Shown: piece after piece, positions 22,241 to 29,961 of the stretch
Layout: every line of letters starts with the position of its first letter
How positions within the stretch are numbered: position 1 is the stretch's first letter
Source of the DNA: CAYFQH01 sp964345215
GTDB lineage: Bacteria > Bacillota > Clostridia > Christensenellales > Aristaeellaceae
Direction of reading: 5' to 3'
NCBI GenBank assembly: GCA_964345215.1
Contig: CAYFQH010000025.1
Coordinates: forward strand, 1 to 30,068
Length of the DNA stretch: 30,068 bases
The notes under the pieces: model-generated
Told to the model about the DNA's origin: nothing
The model's database searches: none
What the model saw: the letters and a program-made list of their open reading frames with translations, nothing else
Program-made: the position numbers and the translations under genes

Positions 22241-22804
22241 TTAATCCCCAAGGTTTTTGGCAAAAAACAAATCCGGCTTCCCTTTGCCGTTGGCATTGGG
22301 CAAAACCCCTACCAGGGTGTAACCCATTTTAAGGTAAAAGCCTGCTGCATGGGTACCCGGCTTAAAATTTCGTAGTTTTTCAGGCAGGTTTTCATATAAA
22401 TCCTCTCCGGCCAGGGAGGTTTCCCCCGGCTCCTGCTCATCATCGCTGCCAAGGTATATGGTCATGCCCCCTTGATTCCGGGCTGCCTTTTCCAAGGCCA
22501 GCAACAGCTGCCTGCCCACTCCCTGGTTTCGGTATTCTTTCTTTACCCCAAAAGGATGAAGTTCAAACACATTACCATTATATACCGGGGCTAAAATGCC
22601 GCCCCACCCAATCACTCGGCCATTTTCAAGGGCTGCCAGGAGTGTGTTTTCCGGTATGAGCCTTTGGGCAATTTCCCGGCGGGCTTCTTCCACTGTAGGC
22701 CAGCCTTTGGGCAGGCTGCCGGTTAAGAGCAGGGCTCCTTCCTCCAGCTGCTGATCCGTTAACGCGGCCATATTCATAATCGTAATTTTTTGATTTTGGT
22801 TCAT
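22241..22804 (-). CDS. GNAT acetyltransferase, AAC(6')-like
   Basis: A 187-residue GNAT enzyme using acetyl-CoA. Motif A is clear: FELHPFGVKKEYRNQGVGRQLLLALEKAARNQG. A C-terminal block (DLYENLPEKL, FKPGTHAAGFYLKMGYTLVG, then ANGKGKPDLFFAKNL) resembles the aminoglycoside 6'-acetyltransferase-like branch. That branch includes many chromosomal enzymes with no resistance role, so drug modification should not be assumed. AAAGGAG and a second GGAG precede the ATG. It is a single gene divergent from the ArsC/Spx-like gene. Confidence 0.87.
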   Translation of the reverse strand: MNQNQKITIMNMAALTDQQLEEGALLLTGSLPKGWPTVEEARREIAQRLIPENTLLAALENGRVIGWGGILAPVYNGNVFELHPFGVKKEYRNQGVGRQLLLALEKAARNQGGMTIYLGSDDEQEPGETSLAGEDLYENLPEKLRNFKPGTHAAGFYLKMGYTLVGVLPNANGKGKPDLFFAKNLGD

Positions 22805-22848
22805 GCTCCTTCTCCTTTATATCTGTATTCCGCAAAACCTTTTTCCTG

Positions 22849-22909
22849 TGGTATAATCATTCAAGGCTTATAATCACTAACCTTCTCAATAGGGCCTTTC
22901 AGGCCCTAT
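22849..22909 (+). promoter_or_regulatory. Promoter and leader hairpin of the ArsC/Spx-like gene
   Basis: An extended -10 (TGGTATAAT, TATAAT at 22852-22857) is followed by a second TATAAT at 22869-22874. Neither has a clear -35. A perfect 8-bp hairpin, ATAGGGCC-TTTCA-GGCCCTAT (22889-22909), lies at the start of a leader of more than 100 nt before the gene at 23024. No T-run follows it. Confidence 0.55.
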
Positions 22910-23023
22910 GTAAATCCCTGTACTTTACTTTTGCCCTGGTGTGCGGGGCCAGTTTGCTTACAGTTTACCTTCACGTAAGGCGCAAAAACATTCGTAACCC
23001 ATAAAGCATATAAGGAGGAAGCC

Positions 23024-23374
23024 ATGTTATTCATTTGCTACCCCAACTGTTCTACTTGTAAAAAAGCCCAAAAGTGGTTGGACGAAAAAGGCATTGCCTA
23101 TCAAAGCCGAAACATTAAAACCCAAAACCCCAGCCTGAAAGAGCTGACCCTATGGTACCAACAAAGCGGCCTGCCCCTCAAAAACTTTTTCAACACCAGC
23201 GGCCAAGGGTATCGCAGCTTAAATTTAAAAGAAAAGCTGCCCACCATGAATGAAGAGGAGCAGCTGGCCCTGCTGGCGGAGGACGGCATGCTGGTAAAAC
23301 GGCCCCTGGTGATAGGTGATGGCTTTGTGTTGGTTGGCTTTAAAGAAGCCCAATGGATCCAGTATATCAAATAA
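23024..23374 (+). CDS. ArsC/Spx-family thioredoxin-fold protein
   Basis: A 116-residue cytoplasmic protein of the ArsC/Spx/MgsR family. The N-terminal YPNCSTCKKAQKWL gives the C-x-x-C motif, and LVKRPLVIGDG holds the conserved Arg and cis-Pro. The segment GLPLKNFFNTSGQGYRSLNL is typical of the YusI/YffB-like arsenate-reductase-related branch rather than of true Spx. The role may be thiol reduction or RNA-polymerase-linked stress control; arsenate reduction is unproven and no ars genes are near. AAGGAGG precedes the ATG. Confidence 0.88.
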   Translation: MLFICYPNCSTCKKAQKWLDEKGIAYQSRNIKTQNPSLKELTLWYQQSGLPLKNFFNTSGQGYRSLNLKEKLPTMNEEEQLALLAEDGMLVKRPLVIGDGFVLVGFKEAQWIQYIK

Positions 23375-23398
23375 GCCTTAACACACAGCACTTGCATT

Positions 23399-23437
23399 AA
23401 AAAGGCCTGGCCCGGTTATTTGCGGCCAGGCCTTTTT
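23399..23437. terminator. Bidirectional terminator
   Basis: AAAAAGGCCTGGCC pairs perfectly with GGCCAGGCCTTTTT around an 11-nt loop. T-runs are present on both strands. It ends both the ArsC/Spx-like (plus) and bioY (minus) transcripts. Confidence 0.93.
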
Positions 23438-23439
23438 GC

Positions 23440-23979
23440 TTACAACAGCTTTTGAACCCGGCGGCTGATTATTTCCGCCAAAAATATTTTAACCCCTTCC
23501 CCCGGTATAAAGGGCCAAACGCAAAGGGTCAGGGCCGGCCAAAGGCCGCTGCCGGTTACAGCCATATACCAGGCGGTGCCCAGGGCAAAGCAAAGGCTTA
23601 TGCCCGCCCCCATGGCCACACCGCGAAGAAGCCGAGCTTTTTTAATCACAGTGCCTCCTTTTTGATTGATCAGCCCAATAACCAAAGACATGGGAACATA
23701 CCCGATAATAAAGCCTCCTGTAGGGCCTGCAAGGGTGCTTATTCCTCCTTTAAACAGGGCAAACACCGGCAGTCCCGCCCCCCCTAAAAGCACCCATACC
23801 AACACAGAAAGGGCCGCTTTTTGAGGGCCCAGCAAAAGGGCCCCACAGTAAACAGCCAAGGTAGCAACGTTTACAGGCACTGGCCCGATAGGTATTACAA
23901 TTTGAGAAAAGACCCCCAACAAGGCTGTAAACAAGGCACACAAGGCCAATGTATACGTTTTGCTTTCATTTTTTGCCAC
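23440..23979 (-). CDS. bioY: Biotin transporter substrate-binding subunit BioY
   Basis: A 179-residue membrane protein, the S-component of an energy-coupling-factor biotin importer. Landmarks are VIPIGPVPVNVATLAVYCGALLLG, GPTGGFIIGYV and the C-terminal WPFIPGEGVKIFLAEII. Six hydrophobic spans fit the family. The start must be the GTG at 23979, because the frame is closed by TAA 9 nt upstream; AAGGA is about 15 nt away, an unusually long spacing. No ECF ATPase or biotin-synthesis genes are in the window, so it probably shares an ECF module. I see no BirA-type operator. Confidence 0.93.
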   Translation of the reverse strand: MAKNESKTYTLALCALFTALLGVFSQIVIPIGPVPVNVATLAVYCGALLLGPQKAALSVLVWVLLGGAGLPVFALFKGGISTLAGPTGGFIIGYVPMSLVIGLINQKGGTVIKKARLLRGVAMGAGISLCFALGTAWYMAVTGSGLWPALTLCVWPFIPGEGVKIFLAEIISRRVQKLL

Positions 23980-24398
23980 GTATGTTTAAAACCATCCTTC
24001 GCTATTTTTGCTAACTCTTTTATACTTTCGCCTTTGAAGCTCTTTTCCCTTTTACACAAAACCAAAGAGCTGCAAAATTGCCTGCCCTTAAAAGATGTTC
24101 TCCATCTGTTTTTGCCCTTTAACCTTTAAAGACAGATGAACAAAAGATACCGTTAATATGTTGAGTACTTTATTTTTTCTGTTTTTAGGCCCCGTATGCT
24201 TCTTCCCGGGCTGCAGCTTGCTATGCCCAGGGGCCCTGCGCTTTTGCTTACCTCTTTTTCTCCTGCTTCCTTCATTGCAAGGCCTTGTCGGATATGGTAG
24301 AATACAGCTGTATTATACCCGTGTATTCTTTAAGTAATCCTGCCCATTGATGATTAAAATTGGCTGTTTTATTTTACAAAAAGGAGAGATGAAAACCC
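23980..24398. promoter_or_regulatory. Divergent intergenic region between bioY and a secreted-protein gene
   Basis: About 420 bp. On the bioY side the leader contains a hairpin, AGCTCTTT (24038-24045) with AAAGAGCT (24064-24071), and a weak TATAAA near 24019-24024. On the plus side a BlaI-like operator cluster lies at 24300-24330 (separate entry). The middle holds a GC-rich stretch (about 24188-24242) with no gene that I can recognise. Confidence 0.5.
24300..24330 (+). promoter_or_regulatory. BlaI-like dyad cluster upstream of a secreted-protein gene
   Basis: The perfect palindrome AATACA-GC-TGTATT is followed by ATACC-CG-TGTAT. The outer arms AGAATACA and TGTATTCT also form a dyad over the whole 31 bp. 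The TACA/C-NN-TGTA cores match those at the blaI promoter. A TTGTCG lies just upstream as a possible -35. Confidence 0.55.
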
Positions 24399-25097
24399 AT
24401 GGCCGCTAAAAAGGTTTTTGCTTTTATTCTCATCCTTTGTTTTTCTTTTTCTTTTTTTATCCGTCCCGTTTTTGGCGAAGGGAATTATACAGCCGAGAAC
24501 CTCAAAGGCCTTCAAGATTTTTTAGTGTATGCAATAAACGAAATGATGAACCAAGCCGCAGGCACCCAGGGACAAAATTATGCCTTAACAAGGCAAAGTA
24601 ATCAGCCTGCCAATATGCTGCTAACCTATAACCAAACCCTATTGGGCCAGGAGCCGGACCGGCTGTCGTTAGTCAGCCAGGGGGTGGAATATTATTGGCT
24701 TTTTGATCAGTTTACTGATAGCCAAACGGCCCAAAAAGCCTTTAACCTTTCAATCTACGCCTGTTTGGTTCTCTTCCCTGCCCTGCCCTATACTTATACC
24801 CTTACCAACAATCTAGGCAACCAAGAAACCCTTGCCTCGGCTTTAAACTTAAACCAGCAAGGTTTCTCTGCCGATGAAATTGCCCAATATATACAACAGG
24901 CGGCCCAACTAAACCCGGAGGAAACCTTAACCGAGCAGGAGGCCATTAAAGGGCTGGAAGGCCATTATGTTGCCGCTTACATCACCCTGCTTTCGGATTT
25001 TATTGAACAGTTTAACCTGGTACAGCCGGTAAACGACCAGCTGCTTGCCTTTATTGAAGAAATTGACCGCCAAGGGGTTGCTCCTCTATATCAATAA
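24399..25097 (+). CDS. Secreted helical protein of unknown function
   Basis: 232 residues, not recognised. A signal peptide covers 1-26 (FAFILILCFSFSFFIRPVFG). The mature protein is rich in Gln, Asn and Leu and looks largely helical, e.g. LQDFLVYAINEMMNQAAGTQ, FSADEIAQYIQQAAQL and HYVAAYITLLSDFIEQ. The two cysteines are in the signal region and mid-protein (IYACLVLF). The ATG at 24399 is 12 nt from AAAGGAG. A nearer ATG at 24389 reads only six codons (MKTHGR) and overlaps this start. The upstream BlaI-like dyads suggest it may be a target of the BlaI-family repressor at 15663. Confidence 0.75.
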   Translation: MAAKKVFAFILILCFSFSFFIRPVFGEGNYTAENLKGLQDFLVYAINEMMNQAAGTQGQNYALTRQSNQPANMLLTYNQTLLGQEPDRLSLVSQGVEYYWLFDQFTDSQTAQKAFNLSIYACLVLFPALPYTYTLTNNLGNQETLASALNLNQQGFSADEIAQYIQQAAQLNPEETLTEQEAIKGLEGHYVAAYITLLSDFIEQFNLVQPVNDQLLAFIEEIDRQGVAPLYQ

Positions 25098-25120
25098 GGG
25101 GCTTACCCTTTTTCTTTTTT
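25096..25120 (+). terminator. Weak terminator
   Basis: AAGGG-GCTTA-CCCTT followed by TTTCTTTTTT directly after the stop codon. The stem is only 5 bp but the T-run is good. Confidence 0.5.
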
Positions 25121-25161
25121 AACCTTACCCTGGCCTAAGCCAAACTGAAAGGAGCGGTGTT

Positions 25162-25785
25162 ATGCAGGTTATTTTAGTAAATGGCAGCCCTCACCAGCAG
25201 GGCTGTACAAGCCGAGCTTTAAGTGAAGTTGCCGCCCAGCTTGAAAAAGAAGGTATCCAAACCCTTCCCTTCTGGCTTGGTAAAAAGGCCATTTCTGGCT
25301 GCATCGCCTGTCAAAGCTGCAGAAAAACCGGTTATTGTATCCACAATGATTTGGTTAAACAGTTTATGCCCTTAGCCCAAAAAAGCCAGGGCTTTATTTT
25401 CGGCTCTCCCGTGCACTATGCCGGGATCAGCGGGGGCTTGACCAGCTTTATGGACTGCCTGTTTTACAGCGCCCCCAAGGGTACTTTTATTCTAAAGCCC
25501 GCCGCCGGGGTTGTAAGCGCCCGCCGGGGCGGAACCACCGCCGCTTTTGACCAGCTGAACAAGTATTTTACCATTAGCCAAATGCCCGTTGTCTCCTCCT
25601 GTTATTGGAACATGGTTCACGGCAGTACCCCCCAGGAGGTAGAGGAGGATCAAGAGGGCCTGTATATTATGCGCAGCCTTGGCCGTAATATGGCCTATCT
25701 TTTAAAGTGCCTCGCCCTCGGGCGGGAAGGGGGCCTTTCCCTGCCTGGGGAAGAGCCGCCCCGTCGAACCAACTTTATCCGCTAG
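25162..25785 (+). CDS. Flavodoxin-fold NAD(P)H:FMN reductase-like protein
   Basis: A 207-residue cytoplasmic flavoprotein of the FMN-reductase/WrbA-like iron-sulfur-flavoprotein-related family. MQVILVNGSPHQQGCTSRAL forms the FMN phosphate loop. GCIACQSCRKTGYCIHND is the conserved cysteine cluster seen in this Clostridia-rich subgroup, and FGSPVHYAGISGGLTSFMD is the FMN-contacting loop. The C-terminus RRTNFIR is typical. The donor and acceptor are unknown; quinone, nitro-compound or general electron transfer are options. AAAGGAG lies 8 nt before the ATG. The gene ends in TAG, showing that TAG is used as a normal stop here. Confidence 0.9.
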   Translation: MQVILVNGSPHQQGCTSRALSEVAAQLEKEGIQTLPFWLGKKAISGCIACQSCRKTGYCIHNDLVKQFMPLAQKSQGFIFGSPVHYAGISGGLTSFMDCLFYSAPKGTFILKPAAGVVSARRGGTTAAFDQLNKYFTISQMPVVSSCYWNMVHGSTPQEVEEDQEGLYIMRSLGRNMAYLLKCLALGREGGLSLPGEEPPRRTNFIR

Positions 25786-25799
25786 CCCTCTGCTGTTTT

Positions 25800-25982
25800 A
25801 TGATCGAAAAAGATAATTTTGGCCGCTTTTATTACAAGCTGGATGTTTTAAAGGGCAATAAAATTGAGGGGCGTATGGTTCTTCGCAAACAGCCCCTTTT
25901 ACAATGGGTGAACCTGATTTCCTTTGGCAAGGGCATTTTACCCGGTTACTGCCAGCTGGATATTTTAAACGCTTTGCCTTAA
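25800..25982 (+). CDS. Possible small protein, 60 residues
   Basis: MIEKDNFGRFYYKLDVLKGN and then a basic and hydrophobic stretch ending YCQLDILNALP. The base composition resembles neighbouring coding DNA and it fills the gap between two genes. It has no ribosome binding site at this ATG, and I do not recognise it. It may be the end of a decayed gene. Confidence 0.3.
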   Translation: MIEKDNFGRFYYKLDVLKGNKIEGRMVLRKQPLLQWVNLISFGKGILPGYCQLDILNALP

Positions 25983-26040
25983 CGGCCTTTACCTTTTGCT
26001 TAACAATTTCTCAATCTGTTAAATGGGAGTATCGATATTG

Positions 26041-26622
26041 ATGAAAAAAATCAACAAAAAAGACTTTTTTACCATCCCAAACATCCTGTGCTATATTCGC
26101 ATCTTACTCATTCCCGTTTTTATTTATACTTATTTAAATGCCAGTTCAACAAAGGAATATATTTTATCCGTTTCCATTGTTGCCCTGGGTGCCTTAACGG
26201 ACTTGTTTGACGGCATGATTGCCCGCAAGTTTAACCAAATTACCGAACTGGGAAAGTTTTTAGACCCCTTATCGGACAAGCTGACCCAGGGAGCACTGAT
26301 TTTTGTGTTAACTGCCCGTTATTCCCTCATGTGGCTTGTGGTGGGCCTGTTTATTTTAAAAGAAGGGTTTATGGCTGTTATCGGCCTTGCAATGCTTAAA
26401 CACAATGGCCGTAAACTAGACGGAGCCATGTGGTTTGGCAAGTTTTGTACTGCCCTGTTATACGTTGTAATGGTGTTCCTCCTCCTCTTCCCCCAAATAC
26501 CCCTGTGGGCGGCAAACAGCCTGATGCTTTTGTGCGCCCTTGTTATGGTAATGACCCTGGCAAGTTATATACCTGTTTTTGCCGCCATGTGGAAGCTGCC
26601 CCGCAAAGAAGATGAGTCATAA
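26041..26622 (+). CDS. pgsA: CDP-diacylglycerol-glycerol-3-phosphate 3-phosphatidyltransferase
   Basis: A 193-residue membrane enzyme making phosphatidylglycerophosphate from CDP-diacylglycerol and glycerol-3-phosphate, the committed step to phosphatidylglycerol and cardiolipin. The CDP-alcohol phosphotransferase motif D-x2-D-G-x2-A-R-x8-G-x3-D-x3-D is complete (DLFDGMIARKFNQI... to ...LDPLSD). About five to six hydrophobic spans are present. The N-terminus KKDFFTIPNILCYIRILLIP is characteristic. The start is the ATG at 26041 or the TTG just before it; GGGAG is 8-11 nt upstream. The cardiolipin synthase gene follows 94 nt later, placing successive steps of one pathway side by side. Confidence 0.92.
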   Translation: MKKINKKDFFTIPNILCYIRILLIPVFIYTYLNASSTKEYILSVSIVALGALTDLFDGMIARKFNQITELGKFLDPLSDKLTQGALIFVLTARYSLMWLVVGLFILKEGFMAVIGLAMLKHNGRKLDGAMWFGKFCTALLYVVMVFLLLFPQIPLWAANSLMLLCALVMVMTLASYIPVFAAMWKLPRKEDES

Positions 26623-26716
26623 TCTTTTTATAACCCTTACTAATCCTAAACCCCTGGCAGGTGCTAATCATTCCGGCTAACTGCAGCTTTTCATCACTAA
26701 AAAAGGAGGCCCTGAT

Positions 26717-28150
26717 ATGACCTTTTTAAGAATCCTGTACATAGCCATTATTATTTCTGTTGTGTTTTTAGAGCATAAAAAGCCTGCTGAGGCGGTTTTA
26801 TGGCTGGTGGTCATGCTTCTTTTGCCTGGGGTTGGGGCCTTACTATACTTGGTTTTAGGCAGCACCCTGGGCATTAAGCTAAATACCTACATTCGCTCTA
26901 AAAAATTAGCAGACCATGTAAATGTACCTTTAAATGCTTCTTTAAAACAGTCAAAAAACGAAAATTTTTTAGCTGCTGTGGACCTGTCTCAAAGGGATAA
27001 GGCTGTTATTTCTTTTAACCTTAACTACAACCAAAGCCCTCTTGTTTTTTGCAGCAAGGCCGAGGTTTTTACCAGCGGGGCAACCCATTACAAAGCCCTG
27101 TTTGAAGACATCCAAAATGCCAAAGAGCAGATACTGGTGGAATTTTATACCATCCATAACGACCAGATTGGCCAAACCCTGGTTGCTGCTTTAACGGAAA
27201 AGGCAAAGCAAGGGGTGCGGGTTAAGGTGCTGTGCGATTTTATTGCCAACGTGGCCACGCCGCCAAAAATGTTTGCCCCCCTAAAAAAAGCCGGCGGCCA
27301 GGTGCACCGGGTGAAACCCTTTTTTACCCATTACCGTAACCATCGTAAAATTGTTGTTATCGATGGAAACATTGGCTATATTGGCGGCATGAACATTGGC
27401 AAGCAGTATGTGAATTTTTCTAAAAAGAAGCCCTGGCGGGATACCCAAGTGCGCATTACCGGCCCCAGCGTGACCATGCTGCGCTATTATTTTTTAAAAG
27501 ACTGGGTATCGGCCATCAACCGAAAAAAGTTTCTTCAGCTGGAAGACAGCTTTTATCAAATGGCTGCAGGGGATCAGCACCAGGCCTACGCCTTTGATCC
27601 AAAACAAATGCCCTGCCAGTTTGTTATTGGCGGGGTGGACACAACCGATGAAGCCATGAAAATGACCTATCTGAGCCTCTTTAAAAGTGCCACCCAGCGC
27701 ATCCGCATTCAAAGCCCTTATTTTATTCCCGATTCCTCTACCCTGGATGCCTTAAAAGTGGCAGCCGCCTCGGGCATCGAGATTGAGATCATGATTCCCG
27801 GTATCAGTGCAAGCTTTTTTCTGACCCCGGTAACCCGCTGGTATATTGGCCAAATGCTGGCCCTGGGTGCCAAGGTATATCAATACGAAGGGTATATGCA
27901 TGCCAAAACCGTTATTATTGATGACGAGATTACCTGCATTGGCTCGGTCAATTTAGATATGCGCAGCCTTTTGGTCGACGATGAAATTTGCGGCCTTTTT
28001 TACAGCAACGCTTTTACCAAAGAGTATATTGCCACCTTTGACCAGGATATTAAAAACAGCCGCCCCTACACCCTGGAAACCTTTGAAAAAAGAGGGCTTT
28101 TTAATCGGTTTCAAGAACGATTTTTCCTTTTGTTTGCCCCGCTGATGTAA
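26717..28150 (+). CDS. cls: Cardiolipin synthase (phospholipase D type)
   Basis: A 477-residue membrane enzyme joining two phosphatidylglycerols into cardiolipin and glycerol. Two N-terminal membrane spans (about 2-18 and 29-50) precede two phospholipase-D domains. The HKD motifs are HRKIVVID with following GYIGGMNIG, and HAKTVIIDDE with following CIGSVNLDMRS. VEFYTIHNDQIGQTLVAAL and QSPYFIPDSSTLDAL are also typical. The length matches bacterial ClsA-type enzymes. AAGGAGG lies before the ATG. It is probably cotranscribed with pgsA. Confidence 0.95.
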   Translation: MTFLRILYIAIIISVVFLEHKKPAEAVLWLVVMLLLPGVGALLYLVLGSTLGIKLNTYIRSKKLADHVNVPLNASLKQSKNENFLAAVDLSQRDKAVISFNLNYNQSPLVFCSKAEVFTSGATHYKALFEDIQNAKEQILVEFYTIHNDQIGQTLVAALTEKAKQGVRVKVLCDFIANVATPPKMFAPLKKAGGQVHRVKPFFTHYRNHRKIVVIDGNIGYIGGMNIGKQYVNFSKKKPWRDTQVRITGPSVTMLRYYFLKDWVSAINRKKFLQLEDSFYQMAAGDQHQAYAFDPKQMPCQFVIGGVDTTDEAMKMTYLSLFKSATQRIRIQSPYFIPDSSTLDALKVAAASGIEIEIMIPGISASFFLTPVTRWYIGQMLALGAKVYQYEGYMHAKTVIIDDEITCIGSVNLDMRSLLVDDEICGLFYSNAFTKEYIATFDQDIKNSRPYTLETFEKRGLFNRFQERFFLLFAPLM

Positions 28151-28185
28151 GTTTCCCTTTCTTTTATTCAAAATAAGGAGAACCT

Positions 28186-28689
28186 ATGAACCAGGCCATT
28201 TTTTATCCCGGTCAGGCAGAAGAAATCGCCCGGGCCATTGCCGCTGAAACCCCTTGTATACAAAGCTTTCTATTTACCTTTTACAAGGCCTTTTTTTGGA
28301 ATGAAGAAAAAGTAACAGCATGGCTTGATCGGTTTAATCAGTACGCCCTCTATAACCATACCTGCGGCATTGTTGTTGGTGCCCTTGTGGTAATGGGCTT
28401 GTACAGCCAGTGGCTTGCAAATGGCCCAGAAGAGCAAAACGCTCTGTTTTATAAAGGAGTGGCGGCCTTTATGCTGGCGTTTGAAAACAATAAAACCCCT
28501 ACCCACAAAGATCACATTGCATGCTGCAATAAGCCTTTCGCCCAAGGAAACAATTCACTCTATTCCATAAAGGCCATCATAGAACAAACCCTCAGTGTTT
28601 TGCCCCTGGCCTTTGGGCGGATGGATGATTTTTTGCTGACCTTACCCGAAAAAAATATAAAAAACAACGGAGGTGGATACGGTGGGTGA
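28186..28689 (+). CDS. Degenerate C_GCAxxG_C_C-like protein
   Basis: 167 residues. At first sight unrecognised, but it aligns with the next gene product. ETPCIQSFLFTFYKAFF matches GYNCAQAVLCAYEDLL. HTCGIVVGALVVMGLYSQWL matches SVCGTVTGALMALGLLSKPY. A later cysteine pair (HIACC) sits where the partner has LNCRDLLG. The family's GxNCAQAV block is altered and the GGGMRxGxxCG glycine run is missing (ALYNHTCG here), so this is a diverged or degenerate paralogue. AAGGAG lies 6 nt before the ATG. Its end overlaps the start of the canonical paralogue by 8 nt, which implies coupled translation and perhaps a heteromer. Confidence 0.7.
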   Translation: MNQAIFYPGQAEEIARAIAAETPCIQSFLFTFYKAFFWNEEKVTAWLDRFNQYALYNHTCGIVVGALVVMGLYSQWLANGPEEQNALFYKGVAAFMLAFENNKTPTHKDHIACCNKPFAQGNNSLYSIKAIIEQTLSVLPLAFGRMDDFLLTLPEKNIKNNGGGYGG

Positions 28690-29149
28690 TGCGTTGACCC
28701 CGGCCCAGCAAAGAAGTGAAAAGGCGCTGCATCTATTTGAGTTGGGCTACAACTGTGCCCAGGCCGTGCTATGCGCCTATGAAGATTTGTTGCCCCTGCC
28801 CTCTCACGCCCTAAAAGCCCTTGCCTGCCCTTTTGGTGGAGGAATGCGCCACGGGAGCGTTTGCGGCACTGTAACGGGCGCCTTAATGGCCCTGGGCCTA
28901 CTCTCAAAGCCTTATGCTCAAGATGAAGCAGCACATAAAACGATGTGCGCCCATTTGACCACAGCCTTTGTTACAAGTTTTAAAGCCCGGCAAGGGCAGC
29001 TGAACTGCCGGGATTTACTGGGTTATGACGTACTAAACCCTCAGGAAGTGCTTAAAAACGCCCATATAAAAAAGCAAACTTGCCCCCAACTGGTTCAAGC
29101 CGCCGTATTGTTGCTGGAAGAAAAGCTGCTTGCCTTTGCTCATCAATAA
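28682..29149 (+). CDS. C_GCAxxG_C_C family probable redox protein
   Basis: 155 residues with the full family signature: GYNCAQAVLCAYEDLLPLP, then FGGGMRHGSVCGTVTGALMA, then LNCRDLLGYD and TCPQLVQAA. The conserved cysteines suggest metal or iron-sulfur binding and a redox role, which is how the family is usually annotated; no reaction is established. The start is the GTG at 28682, with GGAGG 8 nt upstream, rather than a GTG three codons earlier that overlaps that site. It is coupled to the degenerate paralogue upstream and followed by a strong terminator. Confidence 0.88.
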   Translation: MGDALTPAQQRSEKALHLFELGYNCAQAVLCAYEDLLPLPSHALKALACPFGGGMRHGSVCGTVTGALMALGLLSKPYAQDEAAHKTMCAHLTTAFVTSFKARQGQLNCRDLLGYDVLNPQEVLKNAHIKKQTCPQLVQAAVLLLEEKLLAFAHQ

Positions 29150-29189
29150 AAAAGCAGGTGCCCTTACTAAATAAGAGCACCTGCTTTTT
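29148..29189. terminator. Bidirectional terminator
   Basis: AAAAAGCAGGTGC pairs perfectly with GCACCTGCTTTTT around a 15-nt loop, with T-runs in both directions. It serves the C_GCAxxG_C_C pair (plus) and the DUF2087 gene (minus). Confidence 0.93.
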
Positions 29190-29193
29190 ACCT

Positions 29194-29952
29194 TTATACC
29201 AGCCAATATTTAGAGCCATCGGTTTTTCGGTCCAAAAAGCCATATTCAATTAAATACCTGCGCAGGGTTACATAGTCGCTATAAACGGCCTCAATCATTT
29301 GATTGACTTCTTTTTCGCTGTATTCCCTGCCTTTTTCAAAGACCTTTGCAATCTCAAGTAAAATAATCACTTTCTTTTTTTCCTTTACAGGAAAGTGATT
29401 CAGCTTTAGAGGATCTAAGCTGGAAAAGGCTGTTTTTAGGGTTTGCTCCCGTTCTTTTTCACTAATCAAAAAGCGGTCATCCTGTTGGGTTAAGTGCTGG
29501 GGAATGGGTATCATTTCTTTTTCCTCATTTCGTTTGTTTTGATCAAATGCTTTTTCAAATACGGCTAAGTACATTTTAGCCTGTTTCGCTTTTTCTTTAA
29601 AGGTAAACCGCTGGCGCCGCACCGTAGCACTGGTGACTCCCAGCGCTTTAGCAATTTCTTTATCGCTTTGATTAAGATAAAAAGCCTCGAGAAGCTGCTT
29701 TTGAACATCCGTTAGGGTATTATACTTATTGTTTGCATAAAGCAACTGGGAAAAACTGCCCCCATGGACTTCATCAAGATGATGCATAAGGGCTTTTTTT
29801 GCATCAAACCACCTGTTTCCAATGGGAAACACCTCGCCTTTTGTAAAAAAGGCCTGGCAATATTGGCATTGATACCCTTGTTGATTTTCATAAAAGCCCT
29901 GTTTGATCTCCTGCAGGGTCACCGTTTCCAAATTTATTTTCAGCCCCTCCAT
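29194..29952 (-). CDS. DUF2087 transcriptional regulator with zinc finger and HTH
   Basis: 252 residues in three parts. An N-terminal zinc-finger-like segment (YQCQYC, then MHHLDEVHGG) covers about 27-65. A LuxR-type helix-turn-helix follows (LTDVQKQLLEAFYLNQSDKE, then ALGVTSATVRRQRFTFKEKA). The C-terminal DUF2087 domain has NHFPVKEKKKVIILLEIAKV, YSEKEVNQMI and the signature DYVTLRRYLIEYGFLDR with a final DGSKYWLV. This architecture is a known Bacillota regulator type with unknown ligand. The start is uncertain. The ATG at 29952 has no Shine-Dalgarno and lies only ~17 nt after the predicted transcription start, while GGAGGGG just inside the ORF would serve a TTG at 29931. Confidence 0.88.
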   Translation of the reverse strand: MEGLKINLETVTLQEIKQGFYENQQGYQCQYCQAFFTKGEVFPIGNRWFDAKKALMHHLDEVHGGSFSQLLYANNKYNTLTDVQKQLLEAFYLNQSDKEIAKALGVTSATVRRQRFTFKEKAKQAKMYLAVFEKAFDQNKRNEEKEMIPIPQHLTQQDDRFLISEKEREQTLKTAFSSLDPLKLNHFPVKEKKKVIILLEIAKVFEKGREYSEKEVNQMIEAVYSDYVTLRRYLIEYGFLDRKTDGSKYWLV

Positions 29953-29961
29953 TCGCGCTGG

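Noticed and set aside
22241..22804. Aminoglycoside resistance gene
   Set aside because: The GNAT protein resembles the AAC(6')-like branch only in general features; no mobile context or diagnostic residues support a resistance call.
23980..24100. BirA operator upstream of bioY
   Set aside because: No inverted GTTAAC-type half-sites with the expected spacing were found.
24389..24409. Six-codon leader peptide (MKTHGR) overlapping the secreted-protein start
   Set aside because: Its ATG is only 2 nt from the SD, too close for efficient starts, so it is probably chance.
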